From Mycteria americana (Eukaryota; Chordata; Aves; Ciconiiformes; Ciconiidae), in the NCBI RefSeq assembly GCF_035582795.1, contig NC_134374.1, positions 25,869,798 through 25,933,797 on the forward strand: a stretch of DNA of 64,000 bases. Direction: 5' to 3'. This document shows positions 43,955 through 56,900 of this stretch, piece by piece. Position numbers and translations under genes: made by a program. Positions within the stretch are counted from its first letter, which is position 1. Every line of letters begins with the position of its first letter. The notes under the pieces were generated by a model. The model was not told the DNA's origin and made no database searches. It saw only the letters and a list, made by a program, of their open reading frames with translations.

Positions 43955-44813
43955 GCCCCAAATGACGGGTAGGCTGGTTTCGAGGGACAGGCGTGCCTTG
44001 GAACATTGTCCATCCAGCCCCCGCTGAAACCTAGGGCACAAGAGAGGGTTTTTAGCAAGGCACAGGCCTAGAGGGCTGCTGCTTCTTCTCCTATGAAATT
44101 CAGCACCAAAGGTAAGGGCAATAGGTTCCTTCTGCCACTCGACAAGGGCTGGCACTCGAGGCATACCTGGTTATCTGGATGTAGCCCCCTCCTCCCAGAA
44201 CAGCAGCCTCTTCCCCTACCAAACAGGTTCTGACAGTGACTCCCTGGCTGTCCCCACCGGGTGACACCGCACACACAATTCCCCCCTCGCCGCCCACCCT
44301 TCACTTCCCGACACAGCGCTGCGACCTACGGACGCGACACCGTCCTCCCCCGCTCGCTTCTCCCGCGCCTCCGTGCCCTCCTGCTTCTCTCCACGCACCT
44401 TCGCCCCGCCGCCGCTCCCGGCTTGCGTGGGGGGACCCAGCCCAACCTGGGCCAGCTGCTTCCCAGCCCTGCCTGCGGGCTGCCGCCTTGGGGGGTCACC
44501 TCCACAGCCCCGCTCTTTCCCTCTGCTCCCCAACCCCTCCCGCGGAGACCACGGGCTGCACAGCTTCGCCGCTGCCGCCAACCTGCCGCGCAGCCCGCTT
44601 CAGCCAGGGGCGGCTGAAGCAGCAGCAGGGACGGTGGGACAGGGAGTGCCCAGCCCAGGGTGAAAGGAGGCTCATAACTGTGTGCCTGCGAGTGTGCCAG
44701 CCTCTGCCTCCCCCTCCACGGCCAGCTGCCTGCACCGTGCTCCCCTCCGAGAGCCCCAGCCCGGATCCACCAGCAAGTCCGCATCAGCCAGGACAGAGCA
44801 TCTTCCTGGCGCC

Positions 44814-44931
44814 TCAGATCTTCGTCTCGGGGCTGTTGGGACTCAGGGCTGGGAAAGAGTCTCGGATCCTCGCCAGCTCCATGGCGCAGAGGTGCCCAAA
44901 GACCTTGTTGTACCACTCGGGAGACCGGCCC
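44814..44931 (-). CDS. STARD8: STARD8 exon 14 (end of START domain)
   Basis: Residues 1033-1071 then TGA; GRSPEWYNKVFGHLCAMELA is the signature C-terminal helix of the START domain. Ends SPNSPETKI. Confidence 0.94.
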
Positions 44932-47900
44932 CTGGAGAAGGGAAGAGGCAGGAGGAGGGTGAGCAGGCGTACGAGACCCCGGCAGGCACCAAGGAGCAGC
45001 ACGTGGCTTCTCGCGCCGGGACAGGCACTCAGCGTAGCCCCAGCGGCGATGGGCTACGAGACGCCGAACGAGCACTACAAGACAGAAAAGGGAACGTGCC
45101 ACCCCACTCCCCACCGCAGGCATGTGGCAAAGTGGGAGAATGTCTGTGACCCAGCTGGGCTTGTGCGGGCCCAGAATGACAACCAGACTGCCCCTTGCAT
45201 CATCCCGCCCTTACACAACTACACCCCAGCACAGCTCGCCACAGAGAGCAGCGTGCCAGTGCCGTGCTTCAGACCCGCAGGGGACCCTGTGTTTTGTACA
45301 GAAACTTGAAGGGACTTGCTGCCGCACTCGGAGCCACCGGAGGAACTGCCAGCACTGCAAGACCGAGGTGGTGGCTCCTTTCCCAGTAACCATCTGGCAG
45401 CTAAAACCTGGCCCCAGACCAGCACCCCCTTCCCTCCGGGCGGGCAGGCACCACGCTGCGTGAGCTGCAACCCTGCCCACGCTGCCAGGCCAGGCAAGCA
45501 GAGGGAGGAGCAGCTCCTGCGCTCCACCACTACCTGCTCCTCCAGCAGCCTCCCCCGTGGCCGATGCCGCCGCTGATGCAGCAGCACCCAGGGCGCCCGT
45601 TACCTGAGGTCAGCTCTGCAGATGTGGGTCACTTTGGAGCGGCCCATGGCACTGGGCTCGATGAGGTACTGGGACGTCAGCACGACAGCTTTGACGCCTC
45701 CCTCCGCCGGCAGCTTCTCGTGCTCCACCGAGATGGAGATGAGCAGGCAGGCTCCCCGCGGCAGGTCCGTGTGCCAGCGCCTGCGCGACAGAGCGGCCCC
45801 GCTCGGCTCCCGTCCCTGCGTGCCCACAGCCCCTGCGTGCCCACAGCCCCTGCCCACACCTCAGGGTCTGCACTGGGAGCGGGGTGGTGGGGGAGCCTGT
45901 GCAGCCCCGGGAGGAGCAGCCAGGGCTGGGGCCAGAGGGGATCCACCAAACCAAGACCAAACCCTCCCACTCTGGCCTTTCCCTGCCCTCACCGGAGCAC
46001 CACGCAGTCCCTGCGTGGGTGGGGTGCCATGCTGTCCGTGATGTAGTGGTAGACCTCCATGTTCTTGTCCAGGGCCTCCATCACTTTGCTCTGCAGCAGG
46101 TCCTCGTCCCAGAGGTGACGCTCCCGAAGCACCCGGTGCAGCACCGTGGCAGGAGGGGCCTCGACCTCCGTGGAGACCTTCCACAAGCGCAGAGGGTGCC
46201 CGTCCCCAACCTGACGTGCCAAGGGAAGGATCAGGCAGGCTGTCCCGTAGGACTCCCACAGCACTAACCCCCCGAGTAGCTTTACTGATGGCTCCCACCA
46301 CCGTGGAGCAGCAACCTGGCATCTGCTGGCTAGGGATGGGACGGGATGGGATGGGGATGGGATGGGAGGGGAGGGGCGCAGGCAGCCAGCTCCTCTGCTA
46401 ACAATGCGGTGGGTTCTCTGCCGGCACTGCTGGGTGCAGAGCACCCTCCACCCCAGAGCTGTTCATCACTCAGCCCCTCCTCTGGCCAGGGAAGGGGTTG
46501 CTGATCCCTCCTCACCGAGGTGAACAAGCACCAAGGGGTTGTCAGCCGGTTGGCAGGTGCCCGCAGGACCCGTGGCTCCCAGTGGTCACCCCATACGCAT
46601 TTCCCCGCGTGACCCCAAGCCCCCCTCCACGCAGCGGCATTTACCTTTTTGCAGGAGAGCTCTGTGTTCAGGGGCCCCGGGGTGCTCAGCCACCCCTTGA
46701 ATTTCTCCGATGACTCTTTCAGCAGGTTCTGGACACTCTGCTCGAAGTAGGAGTGTAAATCCTTGCTTTCCCCCTGACACACGAAGTCAGCCAGGGGATG
46801 GGGGTAAGCATCTGCTGCCATATACGAGCTGCTCAGCTGCAGCAAGATGTCATGGGAGACCTACAAGCCAAGAGCATATAGATCTTCAGAAAGCCAGAGG
46901 GATCCTATGTTGACTTTGTGAGCAGTCCTGGGCAGCCAGAAAACCATAACTCCTCATCCCACCAAGGAGCAGGGAGGATGGACACAGCCTCCCTGGACAT
47001 AGGTCCTGCAGCTTGTGACCCGCACCACCACAAGATGCAGCGGGGCTTCGCTCCCGGTGCTGACCAACTGGCGGAAGCCACCCCACCAGAGGATGGGTGC
47101 CCTTATCTCGCCTCACACTGACTCTGCAGGACCAGCACCCCGCCGGCGAGGTCACATCTCCTGCTGGCAGCACCCAGGGGGGGCAACGCTGGGCTGGACA
47201 CACCACAGCCACCCACCTGGAAGAGCTTCTTGCAGTCGGTGATCATATGGGAGAGCCCTTGCGTCGCAGCCATGTTCTCGTTGAGGTCCTTCTGGTCAGG
47301 CTTCCCCATGGTGCCTCTTTTATGTATCACCCTGCAGGGGAGCCGGTATCGCTGGGACCGGGTGGGCATCCCGCCCGCCTCTAGCCCCCCATTGCTCTGC
47401 TTTACGTTGCAGAGCGGGGAACCCCAAATTGGAAAGCAGAGCAATGGGGGGCTGTGTGAGAGCACGTGTGTTCCCACCGTGCCTTGCCCCGGTTCAGCGG
47501 CCTCCTCCCAGATGGACAGGGAAGGGGCGATGGGGAGACAGGGGCTGCAGGAAGGCTGGGGAGGCCAGAGCTAGTCCAACCCTTACCTCGGCGAGGTGCT
47601 TTCCTTCTTGGACACGTTGAGGTGGAAGATGGAGGGGGCCAGGCACACGGCCAGGTTCCCAGCAGTCATCTGGTTCTCCTCTGCGGAGGCAATGTCGCTC
47701 AGGAAGTAGAGCAGGGTCTGCAGCACCTCCCGGTTCTCGTCCGGCATGAGGATAACGGCCGCCTGCACCGCCTGCAGCCGCTGCTCCTTCGACACGACTG
47801 CGGGCACGGGGCAAAGCTGATGGTCGGCAGGTCTGTCCCAAAGGCCACCACCCACCTCCATCACCTCCCTGGGAGACCCCAACTTTCATCCCCAGCCCAG

Positions 47901-50900
47901 GGGCGACCGGCCCCAGCCCAGCACTTACACTGGTAGATCTGCAGGAAGGTGTCCGTCAGCTTGCTGGTGAAGATGGGCTCCGGCAGGTCACGGAAATACT
48001 GCTTCAGCAGGTCAGCCACGTCGTACGCCGACTGCCCATCATAGTTGACGTTGTCAGGGCTGGTTTCGTTCATGTGCCGGAGCGCCTGAATCCGGGACTT
48101 CACCCCCGACTTCCGGAAAATGCCAACCTGCCAGGGAAGAGCGGGTTGGAGCTCCAGCGCGGAGCGGGCACCGACCCGGCAGGCGCCGGGGTGGCCTCCC
48201 ATGGGACAGGCGAGGAAGCCCCTTGCCCAAAGGCCTCACTCCCCTGCAACCCAGAGGAGAAGCCTGAGCGAGGGCTGGCCAAGGAGACACCGGTGGGTGT
48301 GGGGTTCCCACAGACAATCTCTCCTTCCCGCTTCACCACGGCCGAGCGCCACAAGACGTAAACAAAAAGCACCCCGGCAAGCCAGCTTTCTTCCCCAAAT
48401 GACAGCGCTGCTGCACAGCGGCAGGCCCGGAGCCGCCCCGCAGCCTCGGCCGGCGGTCGCGGCATCACCTGGTCCAGGCACTGGCTGCGGATGTAGCGCA
48501 TGGCCTGCTGGATGCTCTGGGGCAGGGGCTGCCCCGTCCGCTGCACGTTGATGATGGGCGGCACCCCGAAGACCGTCTTGTCCCTGTAGTCGGGGACTTT
48601 ACTCCGCTTCATGAACTTGGGCACAGTCCTGCGGGGTGGGACAGACAGACGTCAGTGCAGACGGACGAACGGCCCCCTCAGCACCACCTCGCAGAGGGGA
48701 GCAGGCCCCCAGGTGACACACATACACGACAACACGCGCCTCTGCCGTCTTTTGAATATAAGCAGGGCAGCTTTCGAGCAGGAGCTGCAGCACCTTTTAT
48801 TAAACTAAAATGCTTTAATACTCGGCTACGATAGGAAACCACTGTCCCGCTCTCTTACATTGCTGCAGCATTTTTAATGCCCCACAAATGCCTGCAGCCC
48901 TCCTGGATGCGGGCGATGCCAGAAGCCCAGGTGTCAGCCCCCAGCTCACGCTTGCAAGGATGCCCACAGCCACGCAGAGCAAAGCCAGCTTTTGTTTCAG
49001 CTTTTCCCCCTCCCTCTCCACCACCTTCGCACACCGAAGCTGCCCCAGGCTGCGGGCCCCGCAGAGCTGCAGCCCGCACCCGCCACGGGGACCCCGTCCC
49101 GGACCCCTCCCCACCAGCTCACCATGTCCAGGCTTGCTTGTGGGGCACGGAGTACTTCTCCATGATGGCCGTGAGACGGAGCAGGGAGCACTTCTGGAGC
49201 AGGTTGAGCTGGGCAGAGGACTGGCGGTTGATCTCCAGGGAGGCAGAGTTCAGGCTGGGCCGGTGCGAGTTCTGGAAACTGTGCCAGCGCAGCTTTCTGC
49301 AGGGAAAGGCCGACGGTGGCGGAGCCGGAGACCCCAGGGAAGGGCCGTTCCCTCCCCGAGCACCCGCTGCTTTCGGGGAAGGTGCGGGGACAGCGGCGGC
49401 CAGGCCGAGCCCAGGGATCCCAACGCCAGCCCCAGTGCCACGAGTGCTGCTTCCTCCCCCGGGCGCTCACAAACCCAGTGTGGGAAGGTGCCAGGGAGAG
49501 CGTGAGAGACACTTCCCCTTGCCTCAAAGGACTGCTCCCTCCCCCAGGTTCCCCTGAAACAACCAGCATCTCTCCCCTCGCCCCTCAGGCTCCCTGCACC
49601 TGCCCCAGCACCCAGGGGCTGTGCTGGGCTACAGCCCCCCCAGGAGACCTGCGGAGAGCTCGGATGCTCAGGGTGGCACATCTCTGCAGGCCCACCATGC
49701 AGAGCAACGCCACGGCAAAGGGGACACCTCCAACACCCGCTTTCTCAAGAAGACAAGACACCCCAAGGAGGTAGTGCTCTCTTGGGAGCCTGCTAAAACC
49801 CTTCCCAAGTCCGTGCTGCTCCGGGAAGGCTCCTGCCCAGCTGCTCCGGCGCATCCCCAAGCCCAGAAGGGCACAAGGGACACTCCCAGCTAACAAAAAA
49901 AGACACCCCTCTATATCCCTCCATGCCTGCCTGGCGGCGCACCAGCCTAGCAGGGGCTAGAAAATTCACAGAATTCAGCAACGGCTGGAGTTTTCTTAGG
50001 GAGAGCCCAAGGGAGCACTAGCACACTGGAAGCAAGTGCCTCCTTCATTTAGACCTGTTATTAGGAAATGAAAAACCATTTAATTACGGGTCTGTGCAGG
50101 CAGAGCGGTCGCAGCCTGTACGCAGCAGCAGCAGCAGCAGCAGCAGCAGGGCCGGCAGTGGTGCCCTGCAGCCGCCAGAGCGCTCCCGCGACCTGTGCCG
50201 CGCTCCCCCTGCCCACCCCGCGCCGCGCCGCTGCTCCCCCGGCACCTCCTCCCTGCACCCCGCTTCTGCCACCAGGAAAGGGCGATGGTCAAGCCAGGGC
50301 TTGCAGGGCAGAGGCCAGCACCCCTCCAGCAACGGCTCCGGTGCTGCTCCCCGAGCCCCCGGCCGTCCATCCCTGCTGCAGAAGCACCGGGGAATGGGCT
50401 TGTGGTGGTCCCCTGGCCGGCAGCACGCCAGCAGCTCCAGGACCGAGCCCTTCCCGCCCTCCAGCAGCAGCCCAGGCACGACCGGGGGGAGGAGGAGGCA
50501 GCCCCAGCCCCAGCCCCAGCCCACGCTCACCTGCAGGGCCTGGTGAGCGACGCGCCCACCCCCGAGTCCCGGCGCTCCCGCATCTCGATCTCTTCGGCCT
50601 CGTTGAGGGAGTTGCCTGTGCTGTCAAAGTCGCTGGCAGAGGTGCCGACATCAGACATGGACCGCTCCTCGAAGTGCAGGTTGGAGGGTTCTCCTCCCGA
50701 GTCTGACTCCTCCTCCTCCTCCTCCTCTTCCTCCTCCTCGCCTCCCTCCTCCCCAGCCAGGTCAGGGGAGATGGCTTTATACCAGAGCTCCACCTTCTGC
50801 TGCAGCCCCCACATGTGCTGCAGTATGTCGTCGAGGTTCTCGTAGGTCACCTCTCCGTCCTCCTTGCAGAAACCCTCACTGCTGCCGAACTCCGGCACGT

Positions 50901-53900
50901 TGTCGTACACGCTGACCCGGCTGCCCAGGGAGCTGCAGGAGCCCCGCCGGCGGCGGCAGGCAAAGCCCCGCGGGGAGGACGAGCCCTCCACGCTGCTGCT
51001 GCTGCCGCCCCCCACCAGCCCGACGGGCGCGTTCCCCGATTTCCAGTGGGTCAGGGAGCTGCCGCCCAAGGGACACAAGCTCTCGATGGAGAGGGATTTG
51101 GGGAAGGTCCCTGGCTTGTGGTCCCGGGGGATGTAGACCAAGCAATCCCCCCGGCACGCCTGCCGGTGCTGGCAGTCTCCAGCAGCCCAGTCGCCGCTGG
51201 CCGTCACGGCCGTTTCGTAGTCCTCCAGGTAGGCTCCGCTGCGCTTCGTGTCAGAGCTCACCTTGCTCCTGCCTGAGCCTAGCAAGGGGTTAGTCCTGTA
51301 TGATACCGAGAAGAAGTGCTTTTTCCCACGGAAAGAGGCAGATATCCCTCTTTTAGGGGAGTTGGCCTTGGTGGCTGCAAGGTCCCCGTTAGTCTTCAGG
51401 GAGCCCCATCCCGGTGTGGCTGTGATGCTGCTGTGTGGGGCCACCTTCTTGTCTGGGCTGGCTTTCTCTTTGTCCTTCCTTCGGAGGGACTCAATCCTCT
51501 TCAGGAAGCTGCGAGACCGTCGCTTCTTCGGCTTCTCCTTGGAGCCCTCGCCGCGGCTCGAGGGCTGCTCCGGCAAGGAGCGCTCACTCAAGCTGCAGCT
51601 GGAGGTGGCGATGGCGGTGGTGCAGATCGGGGACGGGGGGTCAGGCGGTGCGGCCCTGACACCCAGCGTGCCGCCCGTGCTGCCCGTGCTGCCGCTGCTG
51701 TGCAGGGACGCAGCCTCCGGGTTGGTGCTGAGGTCCGTGAGGACACTCTCGCGGCTGGACGCCGGTCGCATGGTGGAGCTCAGGACCTCGGAGCCCTGGG
51801 AGAGGACGTCAACGGACCCCACCCGCGACCACCTCTTGCTGTCCCTCTGAAAAGCCCACCGGTCGCTGATGGCGCACAGGTCTTCCTCCTCGGAGTCCTC
51901 ATTCTGCAGGTGGTCGACAACAGGGGACAATCTATCAGCCAGAGTCACAGACGGCTGGCGCGTCCCCCTGCCCCGCTCTCCCGGGACAAGCACCTCAGCG
52001 GAGGGCACAGTCCACAGCATGGCCCCTTAAAGCCTCCCCGGTCCCCTTTGGCAACAGAGGGCTGCGGGAGCCACCAGGCATCGTTTTGCCGTGCCCGAGA
52101 GCCACGCTGCAGTGGGGAAGGGAAGGTGCTGCTCCCAGGCTGTGTCCGGATAGCTCACAGGCAGCTGGGACAGCCCTGCGGAGCCTCCCTGCAAAGCCCC
52201 GGCCACCACGGCAGCGCAGCGAGGGATGCAGGGCAGCATCCCTTCCCAAGCCAAAAGAAGGGCAGTCGGAAGAAGCAGGGATACACCCAGGTAATGATTC
52301 CCATATGCTAAACGCCAAGCTGGCGTGCATTTTAAATGTATTATTCATTAAGGGAAATAGAAAAGGTTTTGTTATTAATATGCCAATATTAATTGTTCTT
52401 TGTGATACACAGGCTTGTTCCACCCGCCCCTCTGGGGTCAGGCTTCCTCCTGGAGCCCTGCCGCCGGGGGTCCCAGTGCCCGGCTCAGCAGAGACCCCGA
52501 GGGTGATGCTGCAGGTTGCGGGCACGCAGCCCTGTGCAGACCAGCACGGGCGTCACAACTCCTGCGGTTTGACTGCCGCTGCCGAGCCTCGGAGAGGTGC
52601 AGGGGCACAGGGCAAACACGGGCACCCGCTAATTCAGCCAGGCACCTCCGGGGCCACGTCCGCCCTCGGAGACAGGGAACCAGATGAGCAGCAGCGCTGG
52701 GTGCTGCTCTGTGCCCCGGGCAGTCCCGGAGCGCACCCGCGTCATTACTGCACACAGGGCTGCTGCCCCACCAGTGCGCACGCATTCCCCCGCGCCCCTC
52801 AGCCCCTCGCCTGCCCTTGAACACCCAGGACTTACCTGTTTACGCTGAAAGTGGACTTCCAGCTTCATGGAGGCACATGTGTTCAGGGTCATCAGCCTCC
52901 TGCAAGAAACCAAGAGAGGCTTTACCCCCGTCCTGGCCCCTGCTGGGGCCGCAGCGCTTGCTTTTTCTTTTCTTTTTTTTTCTGTTTCTGCCTTAGAGCC
53001 CTTGTTGTTCGCTGTCACCTGTCACCCAGCAGCTGCGGCTCCAGGGATCAGAAGGAGACGCGGGGCCCGGCACAGCTCCAAGCCTGCTCCCAGGGGAGCG
53101 CGGTGCCCCAGGCTGCGCCCCTGCCCGCAGAGCTCCGCAGGCACCCCGCGCCCCCGCCACCCGCCCCGGCACCGTCACATGCGCCTCGGGCGTCGCAGCC
53201 CAGGGGTGAAACCGCTCGAGCGCACGATGGCACGAGCCCTTGGTTGTGCGCCAGCGGGGATTTTGCAAGCATAGCCATGAGAGCGGCACTCCGCTCCCCC
53301 CGCGCAGGCACCGGGACGTCTCGGCCGTGCCTAAATGCCTGCAGCCACCCCAGTGCCCGGCGCTTGCTCTCCTGCAACCGCAGCGTCGAAGGACGCCCAT
53401 CTCCCACCGCTCGCGGCACCACCGCGCTGCCGGGGCCAGAAGGGTGTTGGCCACCTCTCAGGCGGCGTCTGCCGGGTGTCCTGGCTCCCTCTGCATGCTG
53501 AGGGTTTGCCTTGGCCGTGACCTGGCCCCACTCGACCCCCACCCTGCGGCCCGTGGACGAGCAGCCCGGCCCCGTGGCTGCCGGGGGCGTTTCTGCCATT
53601 TCCGAGGGCAAACCCGCAGCAGGCTTGGGGAGACCCGTTCCCTCGAGCAAGGCTGCCGGGTGCCTTGGGGCTGGGCTGGCGCCCAGCCGGGCCCTTCTCC
53701 GTTCTCTAGCCTACAGTTTCAAGCCCTGTTTTGTTTTTTCTTTACACAAGTGAATGAATCTCCAATTAATTCACTTTAATTAGCACCTTCATGAACGCTA
53801 CCACAAGCACTTTTGTTCCAGCATGCACATACCAGTCTGCACAGCCAAAAACAAACCTCAGGGACATTGTACCAAAAATTTGACTAATGCCCCTCTTGCA

Positions 53901-56900
53901 ATCCCACTGAAGCCCCCCGACCGAGCGCATGGTCCTGCGGTGCATCCTGCAGCCGGATTAAATACATGAAGTCTGGCAGAGGGAGCGAGATGGGAGCACA
54001 CGTGTGCTGGGGGGGAAGAGGACAGGTCCAGGGGATTCATTTTCTTTGAAGAGCTGCATTTTTCACTGTCCTCCTAGACCTTTTTGTTAGCCAAATGCTG
54101 CGAGGGGCCACCTCAGGGATCCCAGAGGCAGCCTGGGGGGCCGGGGCCGGGACGTTCCTGCCCTGTGTGGCCCACCCAGCCACATCAGTCCCGCGAGTGG
54201 GCAGGGATGACCTGCTCCAGCTTATTAGAGCAAAACAATCTCAGAAGCTCCTGCAGCCGGCCAGCCGATGATGAAAGGACCCAAAAGCTCAGACAGGGCG
54301 GGACGGTCAGAAACCTCTTATCGCCTCCCACCTCGCCGCTGCCGGGAGGGAAAACCAGGAGCTCGCCGGGCACCCGGGAAGCAGCGCAGGGGATCCCCTC
54401 CTGCCCGGCCCAGCAGCCTCTCTGTTGGGAAAACAAATCAGTAACAGACCATTTTCCCATTCTCTGTTCTGTTCGGCAGCAGGGTGTGTGGGAGGGACAG
54501 CGAGAGGCAGCGCTCATTTCTCGGCGTGGAGTCAGCGCGGGGGCACGGGCGCGATGATGTGGCCCGAAAGCCAAGCAGGGCTGAGTCACCCGCAGCGCCA
54601 GGCGACACACAGCCCGTCTGGACAGACAGACCATTTGGACAGACAGACCGTCCGGACGGGCGTAGGGGGGTCCCTCCTTTTGGGTGTCAGCTCTTGCTCA
54701 CGCTGGCAGCACTGGGAGAGTTCCCCCCCCACCCCCCGAAACACGCGCTGCCTCCCTGCAGCCACGCACCCAGCGGCATCTCCCGGAGCTATTTTCAGCC
54801 CTGCTGCTGCAAGGGGTAGTGTGTCCTGGTGGAAAATGTACGGCAGGGCTGCGTTGCCAGGCGCCGGGATGACTAACGTCACACGAAGCCAGCGAGCACT
54901 TGCGAACGCAGAAATCCTTGGTCGGAGCAGCCGACAGAGCTGGTGTTCCAGGGACGAGGAGGGACCCACCAGCACAGGCTTCACCTGCGCAAAGCAAATC
55001 CCAGTGCGAACCGACGGCTCCCGAACCGCCGCTGTGAGCACCCGCAGCACCTAACGACCTGCACAAAGCGCTAATTAGCAGCGTGCAACTTGCACGGAGC
55101 ACCTCGCACTGCACCAATGCTCAGCAAATCCCTCACTGCATGTTTTCTCTCTTTTGCAGGCAGCACGTGCCTGACGACCGAGTGAAACCATCTGCGGACA
55201 CGATTTCATCCACAGGCACTTGACCTGAATCCACCTTACGCCACGAGCCGAGCAAGACCCCTTCGCTCTGATGCAGAGACGTGCTTTCCAAACTCCATTT
55301 CATTCTCAGAGACGTTATGAAGCATCCGCGCAAAATAAAGCAACACAAAAGGCACGCGGGGAGACACGGCTCCCTCCCCTGGGGACCACAGCCCACGAGG
55401 AGCCACCCAGGGCAGCCAGCGGTGGAAGGGGAGAGCGCGGGCAGCGGGGACAGCAAAACCGGGTCTCTCTTTGCACCTCCGCTGTTTTCCGGTTCAGCTC
55501 TGACCAATCCATTTCTAATCAAGCTCTACAGGCCGGAGTTACCCAAGCTTGAAATTAAAACACAGCCCGAAAGTCACACGAAGAGGAGAATTATTCCTGG
55601 GAAATGTTTCTGTTCTGCAGGAGCTCTGTACGCTCAAACCAAAACCGCTGTCGTTTCCCTGGCACCACCCAACAGCCAGCAATGCTTTCCGACTTGAAAG
55701 ACGAACGCACCCAGCAATGCTTTCCGATTTGAAAGACTAATGCATCCAGACTCCTCGTTGCAGAGGGAGCGACAGCGCCGGAGCGGGCTCTGAGCCGCAG
55801 CCTGCAAGGCAGGCACCCCACAGTGCCCTCCGCCCCGGCAGCCCCGGGGACCCCGGGGCGAGCCCTTGCGCTGGCTCCGCTGCCTGCAGCGGTGAGGGGG
55901 TGCAAGGGAGCGTTACCTGCACAGGGATTTGAGGGAGTCCTGGTCCAGGAAGCTGTGGTCCTTCTTCACAGCGCTGATGTCGAGAGGGAACGACGAGTCT
56001 GGGGAGCAAAGCGAGAGGAGAATCAGCGGCCGTTTCCGAGCCAGCCGCTCCATCAGGCACAGGGCCAGCGGTGAGCGTGGGAGGAGGGAGATGCTGCAAG
56101 GAGCAAGAGGAGGAGAGAGGCTGAGGATGGAGAGCTGGGGAAGCGGGACAGCAGGGGAGGGGAAAGGCGTGTGAGTCTCCTGGGCCATCAGCACCAGTCG
56201 GAAGAAGCCAGGAAGGCTGGGGCATCGCATTGCCACTGGGAGCTGCCACCCGTGGCAGCCGTGGCCGCAGGAGGGGAGGCTGCAGAGAGGGACGGTCCCA
56301 CCGAGCTGGCCGGGAGGCAGCTCTCTGCAGGCAGGACTCGACCCAGGCTCCCGGCAGCGGCTCCTCCCAAGGGACCGCACTTGCCCGCAGCTCCAGGAGG
56401 CAGCCAGCAAAGAGCAAGAGCAAGACATGGACGGGGGCTGGCGCGGAGGGGCCGGGGATGCCCTGGTGCCGTGGCGGTGAGCGCAAGCCAAGCGCAGAGG
56501 TGGGAGGGATGAGCCAGGCAGAGGAGGGGGTGGAAATAAGCCCCACCGGGCCGGGAGTGGGAGGGCTCGCGGCAGCCCAGATGCCGGGGGGATCAGTGCC
56601 ATGCAGCAGATGCCACTCGCATCGCCGCCTCCTCAGACCGCTTCCCCCGCGCAGGACGAACAACCCGGTCACTGCGCCGGGGACCGTGGCGTGCCCGGGA
56701 CAGTTAAAGCCCACGGGAAAGGCTCCTGCTGGGTGGGGTGCTAGCCTGGCGTTGACGCTCGGCGAGATGAGCCGATTCAGAAATATAAACACCAGCCCTT
56801 CGCAGCGCTTTCACACGCCCACGCAGGTACCCCTGCGCAGCTCTGCTCCCAGCTGAGCACATCTGGAGCCCGGGCTGCCCCTCCTCGGGGGTGCCGGCTG

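Larger units (their letters stand above)
42920..44813 (-). other. Probable STARD8 3' UTR
   Basis: Read on the minus strand, the stretch after the STARD8 stop runs through GC-rich DNA, then an AU-rich end (about 43230-43000) and an AATAAA at 42948-42943. This is the usual profile of a vertebrate 3' UTR. It includes an 18-C run (43937-43954) and a 17-T run (43254-43270). No coding frame of interest. The extent is inferred from the poly(A) signal. Confidence 0.6.

Noticed and set aside
44236-45309. Plus-strand frame of 357 codons across STARD8 exon 14
   Set aside because: It is antisense to a clear exon and shows no domain; low stop density explains it.
55737-56792. Minus-strand frame of 351 codons containing STARD8 exon 3
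   Set aside because: Only residues from the acceptor at 55998 down to 55917 belong to the gene; the rest is intron read-through.
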